Shown: positions 34,490-47,154 of the stretch, piece by piece
Layout: each line of letters opens with the position of its first letter
Position numbering within the stretch: position 1 is the stretch's first letter
Source: Crocodylus rhombifer
Taxonomy: Eukaryota > Chordata > Crocodylia > Crocodylidae
Direction: 5' to 3'
Length of the DNA: 64,000 nucleotides
Assembly: GCA_038503035.1 (NCBI GenBank)
Contig: JAVSML010019123.1
Location: 104,794 to 168,793, forward strand
Translations under genes and position numbers: made by a program
The notes under the pieces: generated by a model
Told to the model about the DNA's origin: nothing
Databases searched by the model: none
What the model saw: the letters and a program-made list of their open reading frames with translations, nothing else

Positions 34490-35230
34490 ATGTGCACTAA
34501 CCTAAGCCACTTTCTGTTAGAGCGCTTTATCAACCGTCTGTGCCGGATCCCACTGAGGGTTAACTTAGAGCATGTCTCAGCCATGCCAGGTGGTGTTGTG
34601 CAGGGCTGTGCTCTAGCCTCAGGCAGAAGTCATTTGCTCTGCCTGAGCACCAGGCTAGCCCAGCCCCCTGAGCTATCACTCACCTGAGTCAGTGACAGCC
34701 TCAGATCCCAGTCCTGCCTCTTCAGTCCCAGCTGCCAGGCCAGCCACCCAGGAGGGGAAAGAGGGGTCTTTCTCCCTGAAGCCACCCCAGCCCCATGGCG
34801 TGCTGCAACCTAGCCAAGGAGGCTGCGGAGGAAGACGTCCAGGGTCCCTATTGCCGTGCCACTGCCTGACTAAGGCTGCTGCAGGGATGCAGACCACAGA
34901 TCCCTTTCCCCATCAGACCCACCCTGGGTTGGCTGGAAGGGCTGCCCAGCCTGGGGGGACATCGGGAAGGGGTCCAAGGTCTCTCTCCCTGCAGCAACCC
35001 TGGCCCTGCAGCATGCTGTTGCCTACCTGGAGAGGGGGCTGCGGAAGAAGGGTTGCAGGGTCTCCCCCCCACGGCAGCTGGCAAATGGTGGGCTGGGGAG
35101 ATGGGCTGCTCTGGCAGCATCCTGGGAGGAATGCAGGAGTGCCCCAGTGGTCAGTGCAGGCAGGCTCCAAGTCCCCCGCCACCGAACAGCAAACGTCTGT
35201 TCAGTTCACTCACACTGTTATAGCATTTTA
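34490..35230. repeat. GC-rich island with 214-bp tandem duplication
   Basis: GGTCTTTCTCCCTGAAGCCA at 34765 and GGTCTCTCTCCCTGCAGCAA at 34979 start two copies of a unit repeated at 214 bp. Downstream blocks also match (GGAGGCTGCGGAGGAAG versus GGGGCTGCGGAAGAAGG). The open frame of 179 codons across it is a product of GC richness and resembles nothing known. By analogy with the other GC islands it is probably transposon interior, but I could not define its ends. Confidence 0.6.
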
Positions 35231-37509
35231 AATAAAGCATGATACAGCGCTTCTGCCAGTGGCCTTTTGAATGTCTGTGACCTGGTCATCTCTCCAAGAG
35301 CTTATTCCCTTCATTATGCTCCAAAGAGACACAATTGCATGCCTTCCTGTCCAATAAGTACACTCATTTCAGCACAATCACCCTCCACCCCAGCATTTCA
35401 CAATTCCTAGTGATTCCTTCAAATAAATATTGACACATTACTAACCAAAAAACAACTGTAAGTGGCCAGACGCACTTAGCTTCATCTCTCAGACATCTGC
35501 CTAAATTGCACTCCAACCTCTGTGTTTTGTTGATTAAACCCTTTACATGGGGGGCTTGGCCTTTTTGCTTCTCCAGAATTTGGGGCTGGATACAAAAGGA
35601 TATTTAAGTACCTAAACTATTGAAATTAATGGAGTTATACACCTATGGTCCCAGGTATGGCCCTAAACTGCATCCAGCTGGAGGCAACATGGTGGAGCTA
35701 CTTGTGGCAGGATCACTCCTATAAAATACCACAATGTTACAACCTCCAGAGTAAGGTGAGTATAGGGTGCCTCAAAACCCTAGCCCCTACTGCCTTGCAG
35801 GTACTCCTTGGTTGGAGAAAGGTGAAGGGACATAACCCTGACACAAATGCATCCTGCTAGGGTGTTAGGCCATCACCAGCAGTTCTTACCTGTTGCTTTC
35901 TGGGAGAATATACAACCACTGAGGCACTGAACTAGATCAGCCCAGCCTTTGGATGCTATCTCAATGGTCTAAAGGAAGGGATGGTAGGTCTAGGGCAGCC
36001 TCTACTCCTCCATACTCTTGTTTAGATGTACACCTTGGTAGTCTTGGTGTCACGGTTGCAGGACTCCGTACAAGTGGATTCATCAGGTACCTGACTAGAT
36101 GGATACACCATGATCCAGAGAATTGACGGTTACCTGCTATACCTAAGAACCTTTTTGGAACGGCTACTTTGTGTTGGGCAATAAGCATAGGTCACATCAA
36201 GTTAATTACTGCAATTTTGTGGAAGGTTTGAAAAACAGCAAATGAGCCCTGCATTGAAAAAACCCCCTGTGATTTCCCTATTCTGCAGCCCAGATGTGTC
36301 ACCGAGTCATTACAATACCTTCCTCTACCATTGAAAACCATGTGGCCAAAGACTCTCCATTTAAAGACTGAGAAGGAGAGAGAGGGAAAAAAAATAATTC
36401 AGCTGATTAGCTGTCCCAGGAGCATCGGAAACGCACTGAGAGTGCTTGAATATCAGTGACTTTATTGATTTTTGAGATATCTGTGAATGTCAAAGACACA
36501 GGCAAATTTTCATAGCGCACAAATGGGCTCTTTCTGGCATGGAACATGAATTTAAGAAATAAACAAAAACAACCATGTTTTTACATAGTGTTTAGACTTC
36601 CAAATTTTGTGGCTTTTAAAAAGAAAGGAATAGTGACAATGAAACAAGACTTCACATTGCTTTTTGAGAAAAGCGCTTGCTGAGAGCTATCAATGGGTGT
36701 GCACAATATTTCTTGAACTTGTCAGCAGCTATTAGATTTCTTCAGATATTGAATTCAGGTTCTCTTATTGTTATACATCTGCATTCTTGCACCTTCCTGG
36801 ACTGTCCCTCATCATAGCGATTCTTGACAACACAAACTATACTGAGGATATTGTCCTTGAGAAGGGATATTCCATCATGCTGATTTATTTTTATATTATT
36901 TCTGTTTAAACAAGTGATCAGAGATATTACTCATGACTGGGAATGAGCAAATAGTGAAAATGATTGTCTGAATTTCCACTGACATTTAAAAGGCATTTTT
37001 GGTTCAGCCACATTTGTAATTCTTTTGTATTCATTTTTATGAGCATTGGGGCACTCAAGCCCCAATACTAGTTCTAATAGAAATGTTCATCTTGGGTTAA
37101 AATGCTTATAGTTGCTGGAAGCAACGCTCAGCTTGTATATTTGATCATAAACTGTATAATTCACAGTCTTGTTAATCCCATAATCATCCAACTTGGAAGC
37201 AGAACCTGCACAAAACAATGTCTGTTGCTAAGATCCATATTGTGCCCCACTTACAGCTCTTTTTCGCCAGATTTTAGTACTGTTGACATCTCTGGGACTA
37301 TTCACCCTACAAAGCATTGCAGCTAAGTAACATAGGCATAAACTGGCCCTAATCATCATACCTGTCATATTTTATGTTTGCAATGTGCACTGTTCGCTGT
37401 TGGTACTGCAACAGGAGACAAAAGGCCACATTGAGGTTGGGCTTGCACCCTGTTCATAAAAAAAGACAAGGACCTTCTAGAAGACCACATAGAAAAGGGG
37501 CAGAAAGAG
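35231..37509. other. Sequence without recognised gene
   Basis: No exon or diagnostic repeat is recognised. Confidence 0.5.
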
Positions 37510-37577
37510 GAATAGAGGAATGAAGTGACTTGACCAAGGTCTCATAATAAATTTGTGGCAAAGTTTGGAATAGCCTC
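37510..37577 (+). repeat. MIR-type SINE core fragment
   Basis: GAAGTGACTTGACCAAGGTC, TCATAATAAATTTGTGGCAA, AGTTTGGAATAG matches the MIR/CORE-SINE central region in order. It ends where a TA-flanked element begins, suggesting it was interrupted. Confidence 0.65.
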
Positions 37578-37991
37578 TAGGCCCGTGTCCACAGAAGAGC
37601 AGAAGTTTGTTTCCCTGGGGACAAGTAGCAGCAGCATACCTTGTGATACTGTTACTTGTCCCCAGGGAGTGTCTGTGCCACATACACTCTGGCAGTTCTG
37701 GGGGCCTTGGAGAGCTGCAGCCATGGCACTTTTGCAGCAGGGAGCCTGGCCAACAGCCGGAGCATGGCTCTGGCTGGCCAGGCTCCAGTTTGGAGCAGCA
37801 TGTGCTGCCACCATGTGCATCAGCGTGCTTTTGTTGGTGTGGGTATTTTGACCCCAGGATCTCCCGGGATCAAAAAAAAAAACCCAGGCTGCAAAGTAGC
37901 ATTGCAGGGGATGCCTGCATGTGTGGTGTAGCCTGCGGTCAGGCCTGTGGTACTACATACCACACATCCATGCTTGTCTGGATGAGGCCTA
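37578..37991. mobile_element. TIR element flanked by TA
   Basis: The left end GGCCCGTGTCCACAGAAGAG and the reverse complement of the right end, GGCCTCATCCAGACAAGCAT, are degenerate inverted repeats with TA on both outer sides (37578-37579 and 37990-37991). The interior holds a perfect 15-bp hairpin: CCCTGGGGACAAGTA (37613-37627) with TACTTGTCCCCAGGG (37653-37667). The rest is GC-rich without a protein. Confidence 0.55.
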
Positions 37992-38036
37992 GGTGTTCAA
38001 AGTCTTAAGGGGAAGATGCAAAAGTTTGCTGACAAC

Positions 38037-38366
38037 GGGCATGTCCACATGTGCATTTAGGCACATTAAGGTGATTAGGCTTGTATTTACATGTGTGCAC
38101 ATGAAAGCATATTAATGCCATGGACTGATGTGGGACTAAAGTTAGTCCTGAGGCAGTCCATATAGTGTTAATGCACATTTTTTGCAAAAATCTAGTTAGT
38201 CTAATAAAAGATATCACCTCTATCATGAGTCCTCATTCCTTAATGCGCTTTAGCTATTTGTGCCTAAATGTCATACCTGCTTTTGCAAGTATCAAATTTA
38301 GGTATGAATAGCCTGAAATTGCCATTTTAAGGTGCATTAAAGGCATGCATGTGCAGACATGTGCCC
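38037..38366. mobile_element. TIR element, about 330 bp
   Basis: The left end GGGCATGTCCACATGTGCAT and the reverse complement of the right end, GGGCACATGTCTGCACATGC, form inverted repeats. Repeated TTAATGC/GCATTAA-type motifs fill the interior. At 38201-38219 it contains CTAATAAAAGATATCACCT, a motif also present at 53739. Confidence 0.6.
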
Positions 38367-39303
38367 CTAATGCGCCTTAAATTGGGCTAAAGCACCTTAA
38401 ATCAGCACATGAAGATATTTCCAATGCAAGTTACTTCGGTGTTTGAAATGGATAGATGATCAGCTCTCTGAACATAATTTTTGCAACATTTCACACTATT
38501 TTGAGGGACAGCCCATAGTAGGATGAAACGACCTAGAGCTCTAGACACAACCCATGCACCAGGAAAACTTACACTAGTGTAAAATTAATCCTGATTTTTC
38601 AGGGGCAGCTTTACTCCAGAGTGGTCTGCATTACACGAGTGTAAAATTATTTCAGCTTGATCCAGGGCAAATGGGTTGTGTGCCCATCTTTCCTTTCCTT
38701 GTACTGTGCATAAATCAGCCAGTCAGAACAGAAACTATCCCACCTAGCATAAAGACCCTGATGGTATCTCATTACACTGTTTCAAATATATTAACTTCGC
38801 CCAAGTTACTTCTACTTAAATCTCAGATCAGAATCAGGCCCATAGTAGGCAACTAATCAAGTGGATTGACCAAATCACTCATTTGTTGGGACAGCTTTAT
38901 ACTCAGATATTCTCACAAACCCTAAAGCTGCTGTTATATACATTTTTACATGAAAAACAAATTACTGTCACTATACAGTTCTTCTATGACTTTCAGTAAT
39001 ATGCTTCTCTGTCAAACTGTGAAGTTAAATGTTTCCATTGTTGAGCTAAAGAGGCTTAACATTAAAAAACTTATGGAAATGGCTGTAATACTGAGATTTA
39101 CTTCTTGAATAGCTTTGAAATGCAATATCCCCAGGTACCTTATAAAATAAATAAATAAATAAATAAAACCTAGCATCCATTTCCAATAGCTTTTGCTGAG
39201 TTTTTAATCTCATACTCATAACCCAGAATGTGTCATCATAAATAATTAACCAATCAGCATCTGCTGTGCTCACAGTGCACATTTAGTGTTGCAAATCCAT
39301 CAT
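38367..39303. other. Sequence without recognised gene
   Basis: No exon is seen. A motif TTACAC(T/G)AGTGTAAAATTA is repeated directly at about 38570 and 38632. An AAAT microsatellite occupies 39144-39168. Confidence 0.5.
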
Positions 39304-39510
39304 GGGCCTGATTCTGCAGTTTAAGCCTGCGAGAACTTTGCCATTAACTTCAATGGAAATGGGATTAAACTGGATAATACTTAAAAGTATCCTCAGAACA
39401 CTTACCCATGCACTTGTCTCCAGGTTCATTAATAATCCCACTTAAACCAGTGGGACCATTTGCATGCTTAAGCAAACCATGTCTTTAAGCTTTTTCCTGG
39501 ACTGAGGCCC
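39304..39510. repeat. Ancient TIR repeat (GGGCCTGATTCTG type)
   Basis: The left end GGGCCTGATTCTGCAGTTTA and the reverse complement of the right end, GGGCCTCAGTCCAGGAAAAA, delimit a 207-bp unit. It contains TTAACTTCAATGG and ACCAGTGGGACC, phrases typical of old interspersed repeats in turtles, crocodilians and birds. Confidence 0.55.
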
Positions 39511-42461
39511 ACATGTAGGAGGCATCTTAAAACATACATTCGAGCAGTTTGTGCTTGGTCATTGGAAGGGTGGGAAAGGGGACTGGAGACTGCTTGGAAA
39601 ACAATATTGGTGGGAGATTGTGTTTGCCGGCTCTGTTATTTTGTTTTGCAAAACCTAGCAAACTATGGCCAGGATGTAGGTGTTCTTTTATTTGAACAGC
39701 TGAATTGTTGGAGGTAGATTAAAAGAGATGGCCTGTACACAAGTATTCACAGACTCAAGGGTCTTTGTGTTCTTGGGGAGAACATGGACCACTCATTTGC
39801 CTTGTCCTGACTTACCTCTTATGGAAGGAGTGGTACAGAGCAGGCCCAAACACCATGTTAAAATGACACCAAGAAGCACCTGGATACTATCCAACCTACC
39901 CACATCCCTCACAAGGAGGCATTATCATAACTTGCCTCTTTGCAATGCTTTCTCAAACTGTAACATAGATTTAGACAGAAGCATTCAGCCATTACTCCAC
40001 AAACTTTAATCCAAACACAGATGGTTATTACACTCTGCACTGAACAGAAACAGAGAGCCCAGAGACCTCGAATACATTTGATTAGCTGATATGCTAGAAT
40101 CAACACTGCTTTTGGACATGAGCACTACTCAGGACATCAAAAGGCCAGGAGAAAGTCATGTTTACATTAGCTTATCTCCAAAACAGCTGTACATGTTTGT
40201 GTAACAGCCTATGCTGCTATACATTCAGAGATGGTGCAGGGCCCTCAGCTGTCAGCGCTGGGATGACTTTTCTTTTATCAACTGTCTGAGCCTAAACCAA
40301 TCCAGCAGTAGTTTTCCAACCAAGAAGATAAAGAAGCTGAAAAGCCCAGAGAGGCCAATAGCTACATGACTGTCATTTCTACCCACAGATCTGCAGCTCA
40401 CAGTGCTCCTAGACATAATAGCCACTTTATTCTAGATGCTGTTTTCCAGTCTTTGTTTCACTCACAAGTCTGTACTATTCACTGAATTCCTGTCAAGTAG
40501 GTATTAGTACTATTTTTATAGTGTATTCAAGAGACCCTACATTTAAGTGGGCCACGTAACCCTCCCAATCCCTCTGCTTTTGGGACTCTTTATCATGGAA
40601 CGAGGAAGGGGTCGAGAGAGAAAAGTTTGAGAGTGTGAGGAATGCTAAGATAATTATTTCAGAGAAAGAAAGAGATCTGCTTAGACTCCCTGGGAATTCA
40701 GCTAGCTCTTTGGCTACATCTAAAACCTACCTCCAAGGAGCCTAACATAACCTCGCCTCTTAATTGCATAGCCCATGGTATTCTCACTCAGCTTTGACCC
40801 CACATTAAGCTTCATCACATAAGCTTTCTCCTTCCTTCCTAAATCTTGAATGTGAAGATAATGACATGGTCAAAAGAAAAGACAGGATCAAAAATGTTCA
40901 AAAGAACAGGAACAAGAAAAGCCCTCCACATTCTTCCCTGTGTACTTATCAACAACTGCTGTGCATATTGCAAACTTTATATATGCACTTGTAAGAGCCT
41001 TGAAAGCAAAAACATTGCAGTGGTATTGCACATTTCTTATGCACCTCATTTTGCTAGTTAGTCACATCTTTAATGGCAGCAGGGAGCTCTTCCAAATAGG
41101 CTTTGCTTACTTTGCTTTGTGCAAGATAGTGTTTGATCATTATCCAGGGCTGTAAATAATTTCTAATCACACCTCCAGGGGTCAATTTTGCCTACCTGTG
41201 TCTGAAGACACTAGTCTCCTCTCCTCATAAAAGCTTAATTCACAAATTTGGGCTCTGATCCTATAAACATTTTCCTACAAACTTTGTGCACAAGAGTCCT
41301 TGTAGAGGGACCACCTCCTGCCTGAGTCACCTGAATAACTATTTAAAGAATGCGAGTGACATTTTTGATCATATTTCTAAGCTCTTGCAAATTAAAAAAA
41401 AATAAAAAAATCTAGAAATGTTGCTGCCTCGAGCGCATAGTGCTACACAATGAAGAACATGTGGTTAATGAACAAAAGCCTTTTACTTTCTCCTCTAACT
41501 CAGGCTGTCACTATCTTCCTGTTTATTTGCCAGATGCATCCCAGCTGCTAATTAAGCTTGAATGAATTAAGGTGAATTGAATCTTGCCTGAGCATCTGCT
41601 GCTTCCCTATTAGCATGGCAGGCAATGAAAGGAAGATGATGCTACATCTTTAAAAAGACCATTTATAGTTAGAAACACCTCTTACAATAAACTAATATAT
41701 TTTTTTTTTCTAAGTGATGCTATGTAAGTAGCAACAAAACGTGTTGTAGAATGTGCCAATGTGGGTGACCCACGTTTTATTTTTAGCAGCCGTTTGGGTG
41801 GTTTTTCATATCATGCAGAATTAGATGTGGAGGCTAAAATGATGTTCAGAGATGAGGAATGAACCAGAAACCAAGTACTACCGGGGGGAGGGTGAGAAAG
41901 GGCGTCATTATCTCCTTGCTACCTCAAGGCTAGGGTCCAGCAAAGAGAACCAAGCCTCCAGCTGCATTACACTCTCTCTGGAGCTGTCTTCTCCAGAGGC
42001 ATGGGGAATCGTTGGTAGAACAGCAACGTTTAAATCTGTTGCAGCATTCAACTGGTGCAGAGCCATAAAACCTTAGTATACATATTTTCAGCTGAGGGCA
42101 GCTCCCCACCGTTCCAGCCACCCCGGTATAGGAGCAAGCCCTGTACCCCCCCCATAATCGGGGTGATACTGAAAGGTGCCTCTCTTTAAGGTTTCCTCTT
42201 ACAAAGGTTCTGCCTAAGGAGGTAGATCTGGGAGGGGATGATCCAAGCCAGATTTGGCATTGAAAGGATAATGAATTTAGGGGCAAGTAGAGGAGAAGCT
42301 TCAGTGATTTTCGCCTTGGTTTTTCTTTTTTTTGTTCTCCTGACTTGTGCGACAAGCTCACACAGTGTAAATCTGGACACTAAAACTATGGCACAAATCT
42401 TTTCAGGCCAAACCTGTGGAAGCAGCACAAACCCATTCTTCAAATTTTCTTATGAGAGACA
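39511..42461. other. AT-rich sequence, no gene seen
   Basis: No exon, RNA gene or bounded mobile element is recognised. A-rich and T-rich runs lie near 41393 and 41700. Confidence 0.5.
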
Positions 42462-42600
42462 CATAGACAGAATCCCAGATTTTAAGGGCCTAGGTGAGCG
42501 TGAGGTCATTTAGTCATCCCCTCTCTATAATAAGGGCCATAGGATTTCATTCAGGTTTCTGACTCCTACGAGTTCTGATATATTTGTTCATATATTTAAG
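42462..42600 (-). mobile_element. CR1 LINE 3' end (minus strand, old)
   Basis: Read on the plus strand, ACATAGACAGAATCCCAGAT, TTTAAGGGCC, GAGGTCATTTAGTCATCCCC and AAGGGCCATAGGATTTCATT correspond to the reverse complement of a CR1 3' untranslated region (ACCTAAATGATCT/AGATGACC and ATTCTATG end). It is well decayed. Confidence 0.65.
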
Positions 42601-45600
42601 ACATCACTGTACTGCAATTTTGTTGGGGAAAAAAACATCTTACTGACGGTAGGTTCATTGAGTTCATGAGTCTTTGTCTATGCATGTATCAGGTACACAG
42701 TTATTGCCTGAAGAATTTAAGGACCTTGGTTCCTGTAAGAATACAGTTAATACAGTATTAATAAAAAGAACACAATATTAAAGATAGTTATGAAAAGGAA
42801 GCAAAAAGTAAGTCATTTTGATCTTAGAGACACTTTTCAGATTATTTTAGACGCAAAGAAAATCTCTTCATAAAAGAAATATAAAAATGATTAAAACTCA
42901 GTGCCTCGCGAAGGTGCAGAGTTTGCTTTTACACAATTTGCAGTAAGTCTTTAGAGTGATAAAATCTTGAATATTAGCTACACGCTCCTTAGGGGCTTTC
43001 ATTTTGCTCTTAAGCTAAAAAGCCAGTCTAAGTTCATAGCAATCAAAAATGGTGATAATTGCCACTGCTCAAATTCTCTATGAAGTCTGTCTTACAAAAA
43101 AAGGGAAGCAAAAATTAAGCAAGGGTAGGCCCGAGTAAATAAATTTACTTATTGCACAAGAGACAGTTGGAATGTGAAGCTTATAAATGTAAATGTCTAG
43201 GTGTTAGGAACTCATAGTTCCTCAGCTCTAAGCATGATAAATTTAGGCTCCGTAAGTGGTGTATTGTGGCAATTAAAACTAAACCTTATAATGGTAAAAC
43301 TGCTGAAATAATGATTCTCACTATATGCCTTCCCGACGGAATATGCTGTTGAAGGAAAACCTACCGGACCTAACATCCAATAATGAATGTTTTTGTGCTT
43401 TGAGACAAATGAGAGTCATACCACCATTTCCCGACTAAAGATGATTAAGTATTAATACCTACTAGGTTAAAAAAAAAACCAAACCAACAGCTATTGATCC
43501 AAGCTTGGGGAAGCGTATTTGTTTTATTACGCTTAATTGAATTTTGCCAGTTCTTAATGGTAAACTCAACGCCATAGGAGGAGTCGTTAATGGAAAACTC
43601 TGGAGATCTTAATGGTGCTTGGATTGTCATGTACATTACCTCAAATATCAAAACGGTACATTTTAGAGCCTGGGCAAATTAATTTATCCCACTGAGTTCT
43701 TTCTCAAGTGAAAGGACCTTGGAAGAGGGCTGTAATATGCTCAGGGAGGTATTCTGAAATAAAAAGAACCCCCCAGGCACTTAAATATATAATCTGTCTT
43801 GATTATTTGATCATTGAAATACCTCTCAGGTCTATGTTTCTCTGTAATAAGCCACTTTCCCTTCTCTCCTATAAAATATAAATATTGGAAGGGTGGTAGT
43901 TTCAGCCTGTTTTCTAGCCTGGCATGTGGTAGTTTGGGGGGGAAAATAACCACTAAAAAAGAAACTTCAGTAAATCATCACGTTTTAGATGAAGGCATTG
44001 GCTTTAGCTTATGGTTTGTTTGTACCCTTTTGTGTAAAACAAATTTTAGTCTCTGCCCACTGGTTTTCAATGGTTCTTTCTATTAATATCTGCACAAACA
44101 ACAGGCTGATACTCATCCAATCAGGAAAAAGAAATGAAATGATGTGACTTATGTGACTAGTCACAGGAGAACCAAACAGAACCAATTCTGGATTTTAAAT
44201 GTCAAATAACAAGCAAGCTAACGCATGAAATTTAAGGCGGGGGGAAGTGTGTTGAATACCAGTTACTGGTAAAATGGAAAGACTAGGAGAAGAGAAGAAG
44301 GCTTTAGACATCTGGGTCAAGATTGGATTAGCTTAAAACTTCTCTGTGGTTGTCTATGCATCTCACAAACAACACTTTTATAAGTTTCAGGAAAGCAGAC
44401 TATGTTTTTCAATCTTGCCTCAACTTTTAAAAAAGTGCATTGGGGTCATTCTGTGTGCATCATTTCCCTGGATAAGATCAGGATCTAGAGGACAAGGTAT
44501 AAATACATAATCAAGGCATAAAGAAGAGGAACGGCAGTTCATAAGGGAAAAGGTAGAGCAGCTGATTCAGCAGGAATTTCCTTGTGAGAAGGACGAAGAA
44601 GAAGAAAGGACTATTTGCTCAGAAATGAAAAACAGCGAAATGAAGTAGGTATGTCTGAAGATAAAACTGAGATGAAGACAGAAAAACAAGTTCAGTGGAG
44701 CTCTTGAGATGTTCATGTTTTGAGGACAAGGGCATACCCATATAAAACAGAAACAGAAAATGAGAATGGAAAAGTAATTTGTAAACCTACATCATCGTGA
44801 TGCTGGAAAGAAAACCGTATGACTCCAAGATGTGCAGTGACAGTAGAGGACTTTAGAACATCCACTACCATCACAGAATAACAGTTTTCAAATAAAAACA
44901 GGAAAATGAATGCCTGGATAGAAAATTACTCTGCATGATTTGAGAATATAACAGAAACAAAACATTGCAGTAATAAGGCATATGCATATCATTGGGGGAG
45001 TTGAGTAAAAGGGGTGTATAAATGATTTGCTACATGAGAGACAAAAATTTGATATCTTGACCTCCCAAGGGCCCTCCGGTGGTCTGTGGTGCTGCCACAC
45101 ATGCGTAAGTGGAGGGAGATCTGTGTCTGAAGGGCTATGTGACTTGACGGAGGGATAGTTCCTCAACAGTTTTTTTTAAGATATATAATAATGACTGTAG
45201 TAAGGTGCAGAAGAGGAAAATAGGGACACTCAATTTAAACCAAGCAAATTTTAGAATAATATGTTAAGTGTTGAGTGAAATTGAACAGGACAAAGCAACG
45301 GGGGTGCAGGACACAGAAATGAAATGGAAGTGTTCAAAGATAATTTAATCTATCCCCAAGTGATATGTATGTCATCTCAAAATAAATACATAAGGGATTA
45401 CGGATGTCATTGAGAAATAAATACATATGAAATTGAAAAAAAAGACAGCCAATGTGAATGAACAAGGGGATGCAGAAAGTAATCCTGAGAAAGTAGCATA
45501 TGCCATCCCTTGACATATGTCACTGCTTATATCAGTTATGACAGGCGTTTGGCCCCTCTGGCAGTTCCTGGAACAATTTATGGGAAGATCTAGTTCTTGA

Positions 45601-45879
45601 TTGTTATCTTTCTCTGTGTCATTTTTATCTCACCCCTTAAATACTTTTCTCATTTTTTAATTACATGTACCCAGGATTTCAAGCCCACTTGGCAGCATTT
45701 TTCTTCTTTTTGCCCGGGTCTTACAGATCTTAAAAAAACCCAAAACCCAACTTAACAGTTAACAGGGAAATATCTAGGGTCATCATTACACCATAGGGAA
45801 AAATCATAATTATCCTAGTATATATATTCAAGACACCCCCCAACTGTATTCTAATAAATAGAAGGGATTCCAATGTAGG
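42601..45879. other. AT-rich sequence, no gene seen
   Basis: No exon or clear repeat is recognised. Confidence 0.5.
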
Positions 45880-46045
45880 GTTCCTTGCTTCTGTTCCTAG
45901 CTCCGTCACTGCTTCATTCAGTGCACTTGGGTTAATCACTTTAAATCGTCTGTAAAATGGGTAAAAAAAGTGTTTTTGAAGATGCTTTGAGGCTTCATAA
46001 AAGTGTGTGAAGCCCTTTGAGATCCTCACATGAAAGACGCCATCT
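45880..46045 (-). repeat. MIR-type SINE fragment
   Basis: The plus strand reads CTAGCTCCGTCACTGC, GGGTTAATCACTTTAAATCG, TCTGTAAAATGGGTAAAA and GTGAAGCCCTTTGAGATCCT in the order of the reverse complement of MIR. Confidence 0.6.
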
Positions 46046-47154
46046 TAGTAAAAAGAGTTATCACTGATACAAGAGCATGTCGTGACTTTCATGTCAGTCA
46101 CATTCAAAGATGGAGTTGTAATATGCCCATTTTTAGTCTCCTCCAGGGGAAGTCTTTTTGGCGCAGTTTCTGCCATCATGTTGCAGCACTTTTTCACAAC
46201 CTCTGTACAACATGTGACAGCTGGATTGGCAAGGTGGCCACTCTGTTAGTCACGTCTATTAGCGCTAATGCCTTTAGCACCAAAGCAGAATCTCCCAGAG
46301 CCTGTCACTCCCGGTGGCATCGGAGCGAACGCGGTTGTCAGGCTGCCATCTCCAACTTCAACTTCTTCAGCTTGCAGTGTTAATAAGGCAAGATAAAACA
46401 TTTCAGGGGATGCAGAGATTACAGATACTAGGTGTGAGGAATAGCAGAGGAGGGGCAGTCTGGAAAGGTGAGCTTGAAGGAAATGAGAGGTTGATTCACA
46501 GCTGAAATGGAAGAGGGCTCCAGGTTTCAGAAGAGCATAATATAGCAGGTTAGAAGTGGGAGGTATGAGTGGCCTTCTAGGAAGGAATAAGGAGACAGTA
46601 TATCCACCTATTTACACCACCAAATCAAGGCTGCCTTCATAGGAGTGTAATGGGGCTCCTACTCTCTCTTTCTAGTTGTAGAGAGCTTCAGTCTAGTCTG
46701 TGCTGTCTATGTTGCAGATGTGGTGGGAAATAAACCATACCCAGCATCAGCTTTGCTAATGACAGTTCCACGACATGCCTAAGGGCATTATTGTCAATGC
46801 TCATCTGTGTGCGTACATCAGGGAGTAATACCAATAGTCCTTTTCCTGTTTTCCCCAGCTGCATTACTACAGCCAAGCACTAGTCTGTACTGAATACTTG
46901 AAGTCTAGAAATGGTGATTAGGGTGGGACTCTCCATCCAGGAAAAGGGCGTAGGGAAGGATAACTGTGGTTTGAAATACAGTTCACTCCTAGGTACCCAA
47001 AAAGTGTTTGGTAGTCCATTGTTAGCCTGTCTCTGCTTTACACATATAAACTTTGCAGATGAGTGACAGAGCATAGGGAGTATAGCATTCAATGAGTGAC
47101 TCACTGTGCTGTTTTGTAGGGAAAATTATTACACATTCAAATAAATGCCCTGTA
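46046..47154. other. Sequence without recognised gene
   Basis: No exon or clear repeat is recognised. Confidence 0.5.

Noticed and set aside
34560..34700. tRNA-like A box (TAGCTCAGGGGG) on the minus strand
   Set aside because: No B box at the right spacing and no cloverleaf, so neither a tRNA nor a SINE could be supported.
34692..35231. 179-codon plus-strand frame
   Set aside because: It crosses a diverged tandem duplication in a GC island and lacks any recognisable motif.
41930..42361. 143-codon minus-strand frame
   Set aside because: No domain and no codon bias; its 3' part overlaps the frame at 42238 on the opposite strand.
42238..42513. 91-codon frame with a hydrophobic stretch resembling a signal peptide
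   Set aside because: No conserved cysteine pattern or splice context is seen, and its end overlaps an old CR1 fragment. Chance hydrophobicity is likelier.
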